NCBI GenBank assembly: GCA_002361955.1
Contig: DESK01000056.1
Span: 89,731-153,730, forward strand
DNA: 64,000 bases
Reading direction: 5' to 3'
Origin: Lachnospiraceae bacterium UBA3316
GTDB taxonomy: Bacteria; Bacillota; Clostridia; Lachnospirales; Lachnospiraceae
Shown here: piece by piece, positions 8,661 to 17,626 of the stretch
Layout: every line of letters begins with the position of its first letter
How positions within the stretch are numbered: position 1 is the first letter of the stretch
Translations under genes and position numbers: made by a program
The notes under the pieces: generated by a model
What the model was told of the DNA's origin: nothing
The model's database searches: none
Seen by the model: only the letters and a program-made list of their open reading frames with translations

Positions 8661-9932
8661 ATGAGTGAAACGGCGATCCGGGTGACGGATGTTACGAAAA
8701 TTTATAAATTGTATGACAATCCCAAGGACAGGCTTAAGGAATCCCTGGGGCTCACGAGAAAAAAATGTTACCAGGAGCATTATGCCCTGCATCATATCAA
8801 TTTTGAGGTGAAAAAGGGGGAGACTGTGGGGATCATCGGGACGAACGGCTCAGGAAAGTCCACCATGCTCAAGCTGATCACAGGCGTACTCACCCCCAGT
8901 GCCGGGGAGATCCAGGTGGACGGCAGGATTTCCGCCCTCCTGGAGCTGGGCGCCGGGTTTGATATGGAATATACGGGCATTGAAAATGTATATCTGAATG
9001 GGACGATGATCGGCTTCTCCAGGGCAGAGATCGATGCGAAGATGCAGGATATCCTGGATTTTGCCGATATCGGGGATTTCGTGTACCAGCCGGTAAAATC
9101 CTATTCCAGCGGTATGTTTGTGCGGCTGGCCTTCGCCGTGGCCATCAACATCAATCCGGAGATCCTGATTGTGGATGAGGCCCTGTCAGTGGGAGATGTG
9201 TTTTTCCAGGCCAAGTGTTATCGGAAATTCGAGGAGTTCAAAAAACAGGGGAAGACAATCCTGTTCGTCAGCCATGACCTGGGAAGCATTACAAAGTACT
9301 GCGACCGGGCCATCTTGCTGAATAAGGGGCAGAAGATCTTTGAGGGAACCCCGAAGGAGACGGTAGATATCTACAAAAAGGTGCTGGTAAACCAGTTTGA
9401 TCCCTCGGAGCTGGAGCAGGATGAGGACGCCAATGACATCACAAAGCTTTCCGGCACCAGGGAGTGGAAGCAGGCCATACAGGCCAATCCGGAGCTGATT
9501 GAGTACGGGGAGAAAAGCGCGGAGATCGTGGACTACGCCCTGCTGGATGAGGAGGGGCTTATCACAAATACTTTCATGAAGGGGACAACGTTTTCGGTGC
9601 GCATGAAGATTCAGGCCCACAAGGAGGTCAAGGAGCCGATCTTTGCCTTTACGATCAAAAACCTCAAGGGCATTGAGCTTACCGGGACGAATACCACCTA
9701 CGAGAAGGCGGCGGTGCCGCCGATGAAGCCCGGGGATGTGCGGGAAGTGACCTTTACCCAGAGGCTGGATCTGCAGGGAGGGGAATACCTGGTATCCCTG
9801 GGATGCACCGGCTATCAGGACGGGGAGTTTCAGGTGTTCCACCGGCTGTACGATGTGTGTGGGCTGACTGTGATCTCAGATAAAAATACAGTAGGCTATT
9901 ATGACATGAATTCTAAGGTTTCATTAAAATAA
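8661..9932 (+). CDS. Wzt-type ABC exporter ATPase with C-terminal carbohydrate-binding domain
   Basis: The 423-residue protein has a Walker A motif GTNGSGKST near residues 57-66, a variant signature YSSGM, and Walker B ILIVDEALSVGD. About 160 residues follow the ATPase core, ending in a beta-rich domain (about 280-423) typical of Wzt C-terminal domains. TagH-like ATPases that export teichoic acid lack this type of tail. In Gram-negative O8/O9a systems the domain binds the modified non-reducing end of the finished glycan before export. Here the next gene is a methyltransferase, which fits that scheme. It is co-transcribed with the permease. Confidence 0.88.
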   Translation: MSETAIRVTDVTKIYKLYDNPKDRLKESLGLTRKKCYQEHYALHHINFEVKKGETVGIIGTNGSGKSTMLKLITGVLTPSAGEIQVDGRISALLELGAGFDMEYTGIENVYLNGTMIGFSRAEIDAKMQDILDFADIGDFVYQPVKSYSSGMFVRLAFAVAININPEILIVDEALSVGDVFFQAKCYRKFEEFKKQGKTILFVSHDLGSITKYCDRAILLNKGQKIFEGTPKETVDIYKKVLVNQFDPSELEQDEDANDITKLSGTREWKQAIQANPELIEYGEKSAEIVDYALLDEEGLITNTFMKGTTFSVRMKIQAHKEVKEPIFAFTIKNLKGIELTGTNTTYEKAAVPPMKPGDVREVTFTQRLDLQGGEYLVSLGCTGYQDGEFQVFHRLYDVCGLTVISDKNTVGYYDMNSKVSLK

Positions 9933-9949
9933 AGAACATGGGGGCGGAT

Positions 9950-12019
9950 ATGGCGAAGTTAAATTTAGAGTATTACAGCGGAGAAAATCACTATTCGGAC
10001 GGAGATATCGAGGAAGAGATCCTGAGGATTGCCCGGGAGGGGAAGCAGCTGTCGGAGCTTGGGACGGTGGAGTTTCCTATCCTCTACCATCTTTCCCCGG
10101 TGCGTGAAAATATCCTGAACTGGTATCCCTTCCGGGAAGAGGGCGTCTGCCTGGAGATCGGTTCCGGCTGCGGGGCCATCAGCGGCCTGCTCTGCGACAG
10201 GATGAAAAAAGTCGTGTCGGTGGAGCTGTCCAAGCGGCGGGCGGATATCAATTTTGCCAGACACCAGGGAAAGGAAAATCTGGAAATTATGGTGGGAAAC
10301 CTGAATGATATGGTGTTCCCGGAAAAGTTTGATTACGTTGTCCTGAATGGGGTGTTTGAGTACGCCATGAGCTTTACGGCGGGGGAGAAGCCCTATGAGG
10401 ACTTTTTGTCTTATATTGCAGGTTTTTTGAAGCCGGAGGGCGTGATCCTGGTGGCGATTGAAAACAGGCTGGGGCTGAAATACTTTGCCGGCGCGCCGGA
10501 GGACCATACAAACGCCTACATGGACGGTTTGCGCCGCTATCCGGGAAACCGTTCCGTGCGCACGTTCTCAAAGGCGGAGTGGGAGGAACTGATGGCGGCC
10601 TGCGGCATGATAGATTACAGGTTTTATTATCCGTACCCGGACTACAAGTTTCCCTGTGAGGTGTTTACAGACGAGACGCTGGTGAGCCAGAAATACGGCA
10701 GGAAAAACTGGAACTTTACGGAAAACAGATTTGAGCTCTTTTCGGAGCAGGAGATGGCAGACACCCTGCGGAAGGAAGGCGTCATGGACCGGTTTGCCAA
10801 TTCCTTCCTGATCGAGATGGGAAGGCAGCCCATCCGGCGGGAGACGGAGGTGCTGTACGCGAAACTGAACCGTGACCGGGCAGAGGCGTTTGCCATCGCC
10901 ACAAGGATCGAGCGGGTAAACGGCAAGCTTCAGGTGACGAAGACGGCGCTGACGGAGGCGGCAAAGGCTCATCTGGGGCGGATGCAGGAACAGGAGGCGG
11001 CAGAAAAGCCGCAGAGCTTTGGTGGGATGCGCCTTCTGGCAGGAAAGCATGAGCCAGGGCGCGCCACATACCCCTATCTTACGGGAAGGAGCCTGGGCTA
11101 CGAGGCGAACCAGGCCATCCGGGCAGGGCGCCCGGAGAAGGTAAAGGCTCTCGTCCGCCAGGTCTTTGACCTCTGCCTGGAAGGGCGGACAGACGGAAAG
11201 GAAACAGAGACGGAGGAGTTTGCCCGGGTGTTCGGAAGCGAGAGCCGGGGGAGAACCTACACCTGGGTGGCGCCTGCCAATATCGACCTGATCCTGGATA
11301 ATATTTTCCGGGAGGGGGAGGCTATGTATGTGATCGACGGGGAGTGGATCTTTGATTTCCCCGTTCCCGCGGAATTTATCCTTTGGCGGATCATCAATGA
11401 GATTTATACGAATGCGCCCTGGCTGGAGGAAGAGCTGCCAAGGGCCGCGTTTTTAGAAGAATACGGGATTGGAGAAGAGGACTGCGGCCTGTTCTGGCAG
11501 TGGGCGGATCATTTTGAGAAGGTTTATGTAAAGGCCAACGGCCTGGGGGCTTACGCAGTGCCGGAGGTCGGGGTGAGCCTGGAGGAGATCCGCAGGCGCA
11601 GGATGGAGGAGCTTTATCTGGACAGCACCCTTTACCTGGATACGGGAAAAGGCTTTTCGGAGACGGAGACGGTGAAGGCAAAGACAAGGCTGGCAGAGGG
11701 AAGGCTGGAGCTGTCCCTGCGGCTGCCAAAGGGCGGGGATATCCGTGCCCTTCGCTTTGATCCTTTGGAGGGAAGGCCCTGTATCTGTGATCTGAAGGCG
11801 GAGGAAGCCGGCCTGGTTCCCCAGAACGCGGCAGAGATGAGAGACGGGAAGGCAGTCTTTTTGACCACAGACCCGGTGTATCTGGTGGAGGCCCGGGGAA
11901 GCCTGCCGGAGACGCTGAGGATCAGCGGAACCGTCGAGGTAAAGGATAAGGACTGGGCGCTGCAGGAATACCAGAGACTGGCAGAAAAGAGCAGCAGACG
12001 GTGGAAATTTTGGAAATAG
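9950..12019 (+). CDS. SAM methyltransferase fused to a kinase-like domain (WbdD-like chain terminator candidate)
   Basis: The protein has about 689 residues. Residues about 66-170 form a class I SAM-dependent methyltransferase, with motif I CLEIGSGCGA and the acidic VVSVEL strand. The middle third looks kinase-like: VTKTAL near 330 could carry the N-lobe Lys, NIDLILDNIF near 443-452 fits a DxxxxN catalytic loop, and YVIDGEW near 460 fits the metal-binding Asp. A C-terminal beta-rich tail follows. WbdD, the O8/O9a O-antigen terminator, has the same methyltransferase-then-kinase order and works with a Wzt that carries a carbohydrate-binding tail, as here. I prefer ATG 9950, preceded by a G-rich site, over ATG 9938, which has none. 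The methyltransferase call is firm; the kinase call is inference. Confidence 0.75.
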   Translation: MAKLNLEYYSGENHYSDGDIEEEILRIAREGKQLSELGTVEFPILYHLSPVRENILNWYPFREEGVCLEIGSGCGAISGLLCDRMKKVVSVELSKRRADINFARHQGKENLEIMVGNLNDMVFPEKFDYVVLNGVFEYAMSFTAGEKPYEDFLSYIAGFLKPEGVILVAIENRLGLKYFAGAPEDHTNAYMDGLRRYPGNRSVRTFSKAEWEELMAACGMIDYRFYYPYPDYKFPCEVFTDETLVSQKYGRKNWNFTENRFELFSEQEMADTLRKEGVMDRFANSFLIEMGRQPIRRETEVLYAKLNRDRAEAFAIATRIERVNGKLQVTKTALTEAAKAHLGRMQEQEAAEKPQSFGGMRLLAGKHEPGRATYPYLTGRSLGYEANQAIRAGRPEKVKALVRQVFDLCLEGRTDGKETETEEFARVFGSESRGRTYTWVAPANIDLILDNIFREGEAMYVIDGEWIFDFPVPAEFILWRIINEIYTNAPWLEEELPRAAFLEEYGIGEEDCGLFWQWADHFEKVYVKANGLGAYAVPEVGVSLEEIRRRRMEELYLDSTLYLDTGKGFSETETVKAKTRLAEGRLELSLRLPKGGDIRALRFDPLEGRPCICDLKAEEAGLVPQNAAEMRDGKAVFLTTDPVYLVEARGSLPETLRISGTVEVKDKDWALQEYQRLAEKSSRRWKFWK

Positions 12020-12037
12020 GAAGCAGGGAGGTACAGC

Positions 12038-14704
12038 ATGAACAGAAACGGAGACGCGATCGACATTGTGATTCCAGTATACAATGGCTATGAGGATATA
12101 CAGCGGTGCATGGACAGCGTGCGGAAGCATACGGATCTGGAGAAACACAGGGTACTACTGATCAATGACTGCAGCCCGGATGAGCGTATCCGACCCTATC
12201 TGGACGGACAGGCAGGAAACCATGTGGTGGTGCTGCACAACGAAAAAAACCAGGGATTTTCCGCCAATGTCAACAAGGGCATGGCGTACTCGGACAGGGA
12301 CGTGATCCTCCTGAACGCCGATACCATCGTCACGAAGGGATGGGTGGAGAAGATTCAGGCCTGCGCCTACCGTTCCAGGCGCACCGCCACCGTGACGCCC
12401 CTCTCCAACAGCGCCACTCTGTGTTCCGTGCCCATCATGTGCCAGGACAATCCTGTGCCGGAGCATGTGACGGTGGATGAATACGCAGCTTTGATCGAGC
12501 GGTGCAGCCTTCACCGCTACCCCAGGATCACGGTGGCGGTGGGATTCTGTATGTACATCAAACGCCAGGTGATCGAGGAAGTGGGATTTTTCGACGCTGA
12601 GACGTTCGGTCGGGGCTATGGGGAGGAAAATGATTTTTGTAACCGCTGCGAGCAGCTTGGCTATATCCATGTGATGTGCGACGATACCTTTATTTTCCAT
12701 AAGGGTACGGCCTCCTTTGACACGGCGGAAAAACAGGCCCTCTGTGACGCCCACAACGGGATTTTGGAGGAGCGCTATCCCGCCCAGATGCGGAAGAACC
12801 ATCTCTACTGTATGGAGAATCCCGACCAGGAGATCCGGGACAATATTGACCTCTACACAAAGCTCTTTAACGGGCGCAAAAATATCCTATACCTGCTTCA
12901 CCTGGATTTTGCCACGGAGGCCTTCAACAACATCGGGGGCACACAGCTCCATGTGAGGGATCTGGTGCAGCATTTAAGAGGAGAGTACAATCTTTTCGTG
13001 GCGGCCAGGGACGTGGACTGTCTGCGGCTGACGGCCTATACGGAAAAAGATACGATTTCCCTGAAATTTTATATCGGGGAGGCGGAGAAATTCCCCGTAT
13101 TTTACGACGAGGGTCTGGCGAAGATCTATGAGGAGATCCTGAAGGCCTTTTCCATCGACCTGGTTCACGTACACCATACGGTAGGGCTGTCCCTGGATAT
13201 CTATGAGACGGCGGCCAGGCTGGGGATTCCGGTGACGGCCACCCTCCACGACTATTACTATGCCTGCCCCACGGTCAAGCTTCTGAACGGGGAGGGGAAA
13301 TTCTGCCCGGACCAGGAGGAGAGGGACTGCAGGGCCTGCCTGCATAAGACCTGCGGGTTCGCAAAGCAGGTGACGCTTCTGGAAAAGTGGCGCAGGGAGA
13401 ATGAGAGGGCCCTGGCTCTCTGTGAGAGGCTGATCTTCCCCTCAGAGAGTGCGAAAAAGGTAGTTACTGATATTTTCCCGTCCCTGACAGCAAAGAGCAT
13501 GGTCATCCCCCACGGCTCCGACCTGGTAAAAAATGAAAAGAAAGCGGTGGCTCTGCCGAAGGAGCCGGAGAAGACGAAGGACGTCAAAACCCATCTGGAT
13601 CAGGTGCCGGGGACAAAACGGGGCTTTAATTATGTGACAGGCTGGGCCTATTATGACAAGGCGGATAACAGGGAGGTGGCCCTTTATCTGGAGGTCACCG
13701 ACGGGGAGGGGAACGTGTTTACCCTGCCCCTGCAGAAGAAGGCCCGCCCCGACGTGGTGAACAGTACGGGGCTTCCGGGAGTGCTCTGGTGCGGCATCCA
13801 CACGGTATTTTCCATTCCCGATATGGCGGAAGGAAAATGCAGGCTGCGCCTGATTCTGGAGCATCAGGGAAGGTATTATACGGACGGAAAGATATACAGC
13901 GGGAATTACCGGGCGGAGCAGGGAGAGCCCGGCAGGATGAATGTAGCCTTTATCGGCGGCATGGTTCCGGCAAAGGGCAGCCGCCTGGTGTACGAGCTTT
14001 TGCAAAAGGAGACGGATCAGATCAACTGGTTTGTGATGGGGGCCATCGGGGATGACTGCCTGAACCAGTTAGGGGAGCTTCCCCATACGTATTTCAGCAA
14101 TGTCTATGAGAAGGACGACATCTTTGAGCTGTTAAAGAGCAGCCGGATCGATGTGATCTGCATCATGCCCACCTGGGCGGAGACTTTCTGCTACACGGTG
14201 TCCGAGGCATGGCTGTGCGGCATCCCCGTGGTGGGCGCGGATATCGGCGCAGTGGGCGAGCGGATCCGGCAGACCGGGGCGGGTTGGGTCGTAGATGTGG
14301 ACACGAAGCCCGAGGAACTTTTGGAGCTGCTGCATCATATCAAAGCCCATCCGGAGGAGCTGGAAGAAAAGAGGCGGATCACGGAACAGCTTTCGATCAA
14401 GACCATCGGGGAGATGTGCCGGGAGTACAGGGAGTTTTATGAAAAGCTTCTGGCAGAGCATCCCGTGTCCCATGAGGGCGGAGACGCCGACTATGACTTT
14501 ATCTTCCAGGGACTCGCCCTGGGGAACCCCCAGGTGCGGGGAAAAGGCAGGGTGGCCTCCTTAAATATGCTCCGTGAAGAAAATAAGCGCATCACGGCGT
14601 CCATGGAGATGCTCAAAGGAACCACCTCCTATAAGGTGGCAAGAAAGATTTCCGACGCGAATATTCCTTTTAAGGAGACCCTTAAGAGGCTTGTGAAACG
14701 ATAA
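12038..14704 (+). CDS. Dual GT2-GT4 glycosyltransferase fusion
   Basis: The 888-residue protein has two catalytic modules. The N-terminal ~270 residues are a GT2 domain (IVIPVYNGYED, LLINDCSPD, LLNADT, then GYGEENDFCNR). From about 285 (NILYLLHLDFATEAFNNIGGTQ) a GT-B fold GT4 domain begins. It is interrupted by a beta-rich insert at about 510-630 before its C-terminal Rossmann half (NVAFIGGMVPAKGS, ETFCYTVSEAWLCGIPVV). It may add two successive residues to a repeat unit. GGAGG precedes ATG 12038, 18 bases after the methyltransferase, and it ends at a terminator. Both active sites look intact; sugar specificities are unknown. Confidence 0.85.
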   Translation: MNRNGDAIDIVIPVYNGYEDIQRCMDSVRKHTDLEKHRVLLINDCSPDERIRPYLDGQAGNHVVVLHNEKNQGFSANVNKGMAYSDRDVILLNADTIVTKGWVEKIQACAYRSRRTATVTPLSNSATLCSVPIMCQDNPVPEHVTVDEYAALIERCSLHRYPRITVAVGFCMYIKRQVIEEVGFFDAETFGRGYGEENDFCNRCEQLGYIHVMCDDTFIFHKGTASFDTAEKQALCDAHNGILEERYPAQMRKNHLYCMENPDQEIRDNIDLYTKLFNGRKNILYLLHLDFATEAFNNIGGTQLHVRDLVQHLRGEYNLFVAARDVDCLRLTAYTEKDTISLKFYIGEAEKFPVFYDEGLAKIYEEILKAFSIDLVHVHHTVGLSLDIYETAARLGIPVTATLHDYYYACPTVKLLNGEGKFCPDQEERDCRACLHKTCGFAKQVTLLEKWRRENERALALCERLIFPSESAKKVVTDIFPSLTAKSMVIPHGSDLVKNEKKAVALPKEPEKTKDVKTHLDQVPGTKRGFNYVTGWAYYDKADNREVALYLEVTDGEGNVFTLPLQKKARPDVVNSTGLPGVLWCGIHTVFSIPDMAEGKCRLRLILEHQGRYYTDGKIYSGNYRAEQGEPGRMNVAFIGGMVPAKGSRLVYELLQKETDQINWFVMGAIGDDCLNQLGELPHTYFSNVYEKDDIFELLKSSRIDVICIMPTWAETFCYTVSEAWLCGIPVVGADIGAVGERIRQTGAGWVVDVDTKPEELLELLHHIKAHPEELEEKRRITEQLSIKTIGEMCREYREFYEKLLAEHPVSHEGGDADYDFIFQGLALGNPQVRGKGRVASLNMLREENKRITASMEMLKGTTSYKVARKISDANIPFKETLKRLVKR

Positions 14705-14707
14705 AAA

Positions 14708-14755
14708 AGAAACGGGCAGTTCCCGGGGCCTATGGCCGGGAAGCTGCCCGTTTTT
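14708..14755. terminator. Bidirectional intrinsic terminator
   Basis: A long GC-rich hairpin (AACGGGCAG-TTCCCGG pairing with CCGGGAA-CTGCCCGTT, one bulged G) is followed by a T-run. It lies between the convergent GT2-GT4 and YfhO genes. Confidence 0.9.
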
Positions 14756-14774
14756 GCGTGGCGGGAATACCGCC

Positions 14775-17450
14775 TCAGTGGGATACCTTTTGCAGGATCC
14801 TGCGCACCCCCAGTCCCATATAAAACAGGAGCCAGCCTGCCAGGCTGAGCCAGAATCCGGCGGTCAGCCCCGGTGCCCGGTAGCGGAAGGTGATGCTGTG
14901 GTTTCCGGCAGAGAGGGGAAGACCGATAAACCCGTAGTCCGCCCGGAAAATCTCTGTTTCTTCGCCGTCCACATAGGCCTTCCATCCATCTTCGTAGGGG
15001 ATGGTCACCATCAGCGTACCGTCTGCGGGGGCCATAGCCCTGCCCTCCACCAGGGGGTCCTTTGCCGGCATGGAAATGTCGATCTCGGCTTTTGGAGCCG
15101 TATCAGGAACGGCTTTTGCGCCGTAAAAGCGCACCTTTTTTATGGTGCCGCTGATGGGGCCGGAGGTAGAGGTGACGCGGATCTGGCTGCAGGTTCTCCG
15201 GGGAATGCGCATACGGAGATGGACCGTGGAGCTCTCCGGGGAGGTGGCGGCGTAGCGGCAGGAGGAGTCGCTGAGGGTGACTGCCACGACAGCGGGCTCG
15301 TCAAAGGTTATGGTAAGGTCGGCGTATACCCGGTCATACTCATATAGATGCTCCTTCTCCAGGGGCAGAGCGATCTCCTGGGTGTCGGAGAATGTTTGTC
15401 CCTTGATAGAATAATTCAGGATCTCCAGCCCGTAGTCTTCAAAAAGGGAGGCGTCGCTGGTGCCTTTGCCCTCTACGATCAGATGTTCCGAAAGAAAACG
15501 GTCCATATCAAGGCCGGAGGTATCTTCCGGCACAGCGTCCTCAGAAATTGTGTTTGTATAAAATTTTCCGATAGATGCGGTGCGGCTGTTTTTGTACAGA
15601 TACACAGAGCCGAACTGTTTTTCCATGGAGAACCCGTCCACATCCAGGGAAGGATTGTGGGAGAGCAGGTATTTGATATTCATAAGGGAAGCCAGTTCCC
15701 CGTCATAGACTGTCTGCCGATAGCTGAACATGGAGGGAGTCAGGCGGCGCAGCCCCGGCCACAGCTTGTCCACAAAGGTATTGATATTTTTGTTGGGGGT
15801 GGAATTGTAGGTGCTTACCCCGAAATAATTCTGGGCGGAGGCGTCCATGCAGTAGCTGCCGGCGTCGTAGTCCTTTTCCACCCGGTAAAAGGAGGCGTCA
15901 TTTTCACGCAGATAACCTAAGGCGGCCGTCACATCGGCGCCATAGAGCTGTTCAAAATACGCGGCGTCTGTCTTTTTTAAGGTTTCCCGTCCATTGTAGG
16001 TGTAGTAGCTGTCATAAATCATGTTTGCCATGACAAGGAGCAGTAGAAGGGCGGAGGTGAGGGCGGGGGGCAGGGCAAAGCGCCTCTGGTATCCCAGCAG
16101 GAGGGCAGCCGCCGTGAGCGCGCCCAGCAGGCAGAGGAAGAGAACGGATACACGCGCCTCGTCCCCACCCTTTACGGCGTAGAGCAGGGCGAACAGGGCG
16201 GCCGAGACGGCCAGGCCTGCGGCGCTGATCCTGTGCCGTTCCCAGAGCTGATCCAGGGTACAGGCCGCGATCAGGGCCGCAAAGGGCATAAAGAGGAAGG
16301 TATGGCGGGAAAAGGCCTGGACAAACCCATTGAAAACCATACTTCCGGCCTGGATAAAGATGCAGAAAAGAGAGAGCAGGACGGCCAGGTACTGGGCTGC
16401 CTTCTCCTTCCGGCTAGTCTCCTCCTGGCGGTGAATCGTAAAGAGATACTGGAAAAAAAAGATCACGAACACGATGCCCATAAACAGCAGGGGGGCTTCA
16501 TAGTAGTTTCCTGTTCCCGGATGTATCTCCGAGAGGCCGAACAGGTTCGAGGAAAAGATCCTGCCCAGAGCCGCCTCATAAAAGGTGGAGGGGAACAGGC
16601 AGAGGTTTTCCGCGAGCCGCCCGAACAGGGAGCCTCCGGCGTCCATCCGGGAAGAAACTGTCAGCAGGTAGACGGCGGAGGGCAAAAAGACAACCATCAT
16701 CATCAAAAGCCCCAGCAGGATAGAGCCGCAGTTTATGAGAAAGAGCCGGAGCCGTGCCCCAAAGCAGTATTTCCTGGTGGGCTGCTCAGGCAGATCCATG
16801 GAAAAAATCCGGAACAGGAAGTACAGCCCCAGAGTCAGCAGGGTCATATAGGCCATATAGACGCTGCTCAGAACCGTGACGCAGACGGCCAGAGTGAGCA
16901 GGAAGCTGAACCGGCGCTTTTTCAGGGCTTTTTCCGCCAGCATAAGGAGGAGGGGAAGCAGGATCAGGAAAAGGCCGAACTGGTAATGCTGCCCCCACAC
17001 CAGGAGATAGCCGTTAAACCCGTAGAGATAGGCTCCCAGAACTCTGGCCTTCGCCGTCAGCCGGAACTGGCCCACAAAGAAAAACACGGCCGTCGCCGCC
17101 AGAAAGATCTGGCCGATGGCAAAAAAGACCATCAGAGAAGGCAGGCGCACAGGCCCCAGCACGGCTCCTGCCAGATAGAGCAGAAAGAGCAGGGGGTGGA
17201 ACAGGTTCAGGGCGTACATGCTGGTGCCGAAGCCGTTGGTAAAGTCCCAGAGGGAGAGGTTTCCGTCCCGCAGGGCGTTGATGATGGAGTCATACTGCAT
17301 CAGGTACTGCTGCAGCGTATCGGATCCCACATCCTGAAAGACAGCCAGCTCATCACCGAAAATAAATGCCCGGAAGACGATCAGGCAGCTTACCAGGACG
17401 AGAAGCCACAGAAATAAGAGGGCTTTCGTGTTTTCTTTGAATCGTTTCAT
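14775..17450 (-). CDS. YfhO family multi-pass membrane protein
   Basis: The 891-residue protein has about 12-14 hydrophobic helices in its first ~530 residues, then a large extracytoplasmic beta-rich domain and a final C-terminal helix. It has the YfhO family layout, including the early DVGSDTLQQY segment. YfhO proteins are GT-C-like enzymes that add sugars from undecaprenyl-phosphate donors onto teichoic acids or other wall glycans. The glycosyltransferase at 2333-3274 could make its donor. I start at ATG 17448-17450, which has GGAGATG 6 bases upstream, instead of the longer frame from 17522, which overlaps the promoter. It is a single gene divergent from the next operon. Confidence 0.85.
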   Translation of the reverse strand: MKRFKENTKALLFLWLLVLVSCLIVFRAFIFGDELAVFQDVGSDTLQQYLMQYDSIINALRDGNLSLWDFTNGFGTSMYALNLFHPLLFLLYLAGAVLGPVRLPSLMVFFAIGQIFLAATAVFFFVGQFRLTAKARVLGAYLYGFNGYLLVWGQHYQFGLFLILLPLLLMLAEKALKKRRFSFLLTLAVCVTVLSSVYMAYMTLLTLGLYFLFRIFSMDLPEQPTRKYCFGARLRLFLINCGSILLGLLMMMVVFLPSAVYLLTVSSRMDAGGSLFGRLAENLCLFPSTFYEAALGRIFSSNLFGLSEIHPGTGNYYEAPLLFMGIVFVIFFFQYLFTIHRQEETSRKEKAAQYLAVLLSLFCIFIQAGSMVFNGFVQAFSRHTFLFMPFAALIAACTLDQLWERHRISAAGLAVSAALFALLYAVKGGDEARVSVLFLCLLGALTAAALLLGYQRRFALPPALTSALLLLLVMANMIYDSYYTYNGRETLKKTDAAYFEQLYGADVTAALGYLRENDASFYRVEKDYDAGSYCMDASAQNYFGVSTYNSTPNKNINTFVDKLWPGLRRLTPSMFSYRQTVYDGELASLMNIKYLLSHNPSLDVDGFSMEKQFGSVYLYKNSRTASIGKFYTNTISEDAVPEDTSGLDMDRFLSEHLIVEGKGTSDASLFEDYGLEILNYSIKGQTFSDTQEIALPLEKEHLYEYDRVYADLTITFDEPAVVAVTLSDSSCRYAATSPESSTVHLRMRIPRRTCSQIRVTSTSGPISGTIKKVRFYGAKAVPDTAPKAEIDISMPAKDPLVEGRAMAPADGTLMVTIPYEDGWKAYVDGEETEIFRADYGFIGLPLSAGNHSITFRYRAPGLTAGFWLSLAGWLLFYMGLGVRRILQKVSH

Positions 17451-17495
17451 AGTACATCTCCTTATCATAGGCCTGTTTGTAGAACAATTACGATC

Positions 17496-17524
17496 ATCAT
17501 AACATTTCCGGGGCATAAGCACAA
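17496..17524 (-). promoter_or_regulatory. Minus-strand promoter for the YfhO gene
   Basis: On the minus strand TTGTGC and TATGAT are separated by 17 bases, about 45 bases upstream of ATG 17450. Confidence 0.6.
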
Positions 17525-17529
17525 GTTAC

Positions 17530-17558
17530 TTGACATACGATCTTTCTTTTACTATTAT
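17530..17558 (+). promoter_or_regulatory. Strong sigma-70 promoter for the 17.6-22.6 kb operon
   Basis: A consensus TTGACA is followed after 17 bases by TATTAT. The palindromic repeat at 17559 begins directly after it and would be transcribed in the 5' leader. Confidence 0.75.
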
Positions 17559-17594
17559 GATACCAGGGTCAAAAGGCTTTTGAACCCGGCATCC
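17559..17594 (+). repeat. Short palindromic repeat (36 bp)
   Basis: GATACCAGGGTCAAAAG is followed by an imperfect reverse complement ending in GGCATCC, so the transcript folds into a long imperfect hairpin. A decayed copy with the same first arm lies at 8598-8626. It is placed in the leader between promoter and ribosome site. Confidence 0.6.
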
Positions 17595-17626
17595 TATTTT
17601 TCGCAGTCAGAAAAGAGGAGATTTTC

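Noticed and set aside
16233..17417. 394-codon plus-strand open frame opposite the YfhO gene
   Set aside because: It is the antisense shadow of a GC-rich membrane gene, rich in Gln, Glu, His and Lys, with no ribosome site and no family motif. The minus-strand frame has clear YfhO features.
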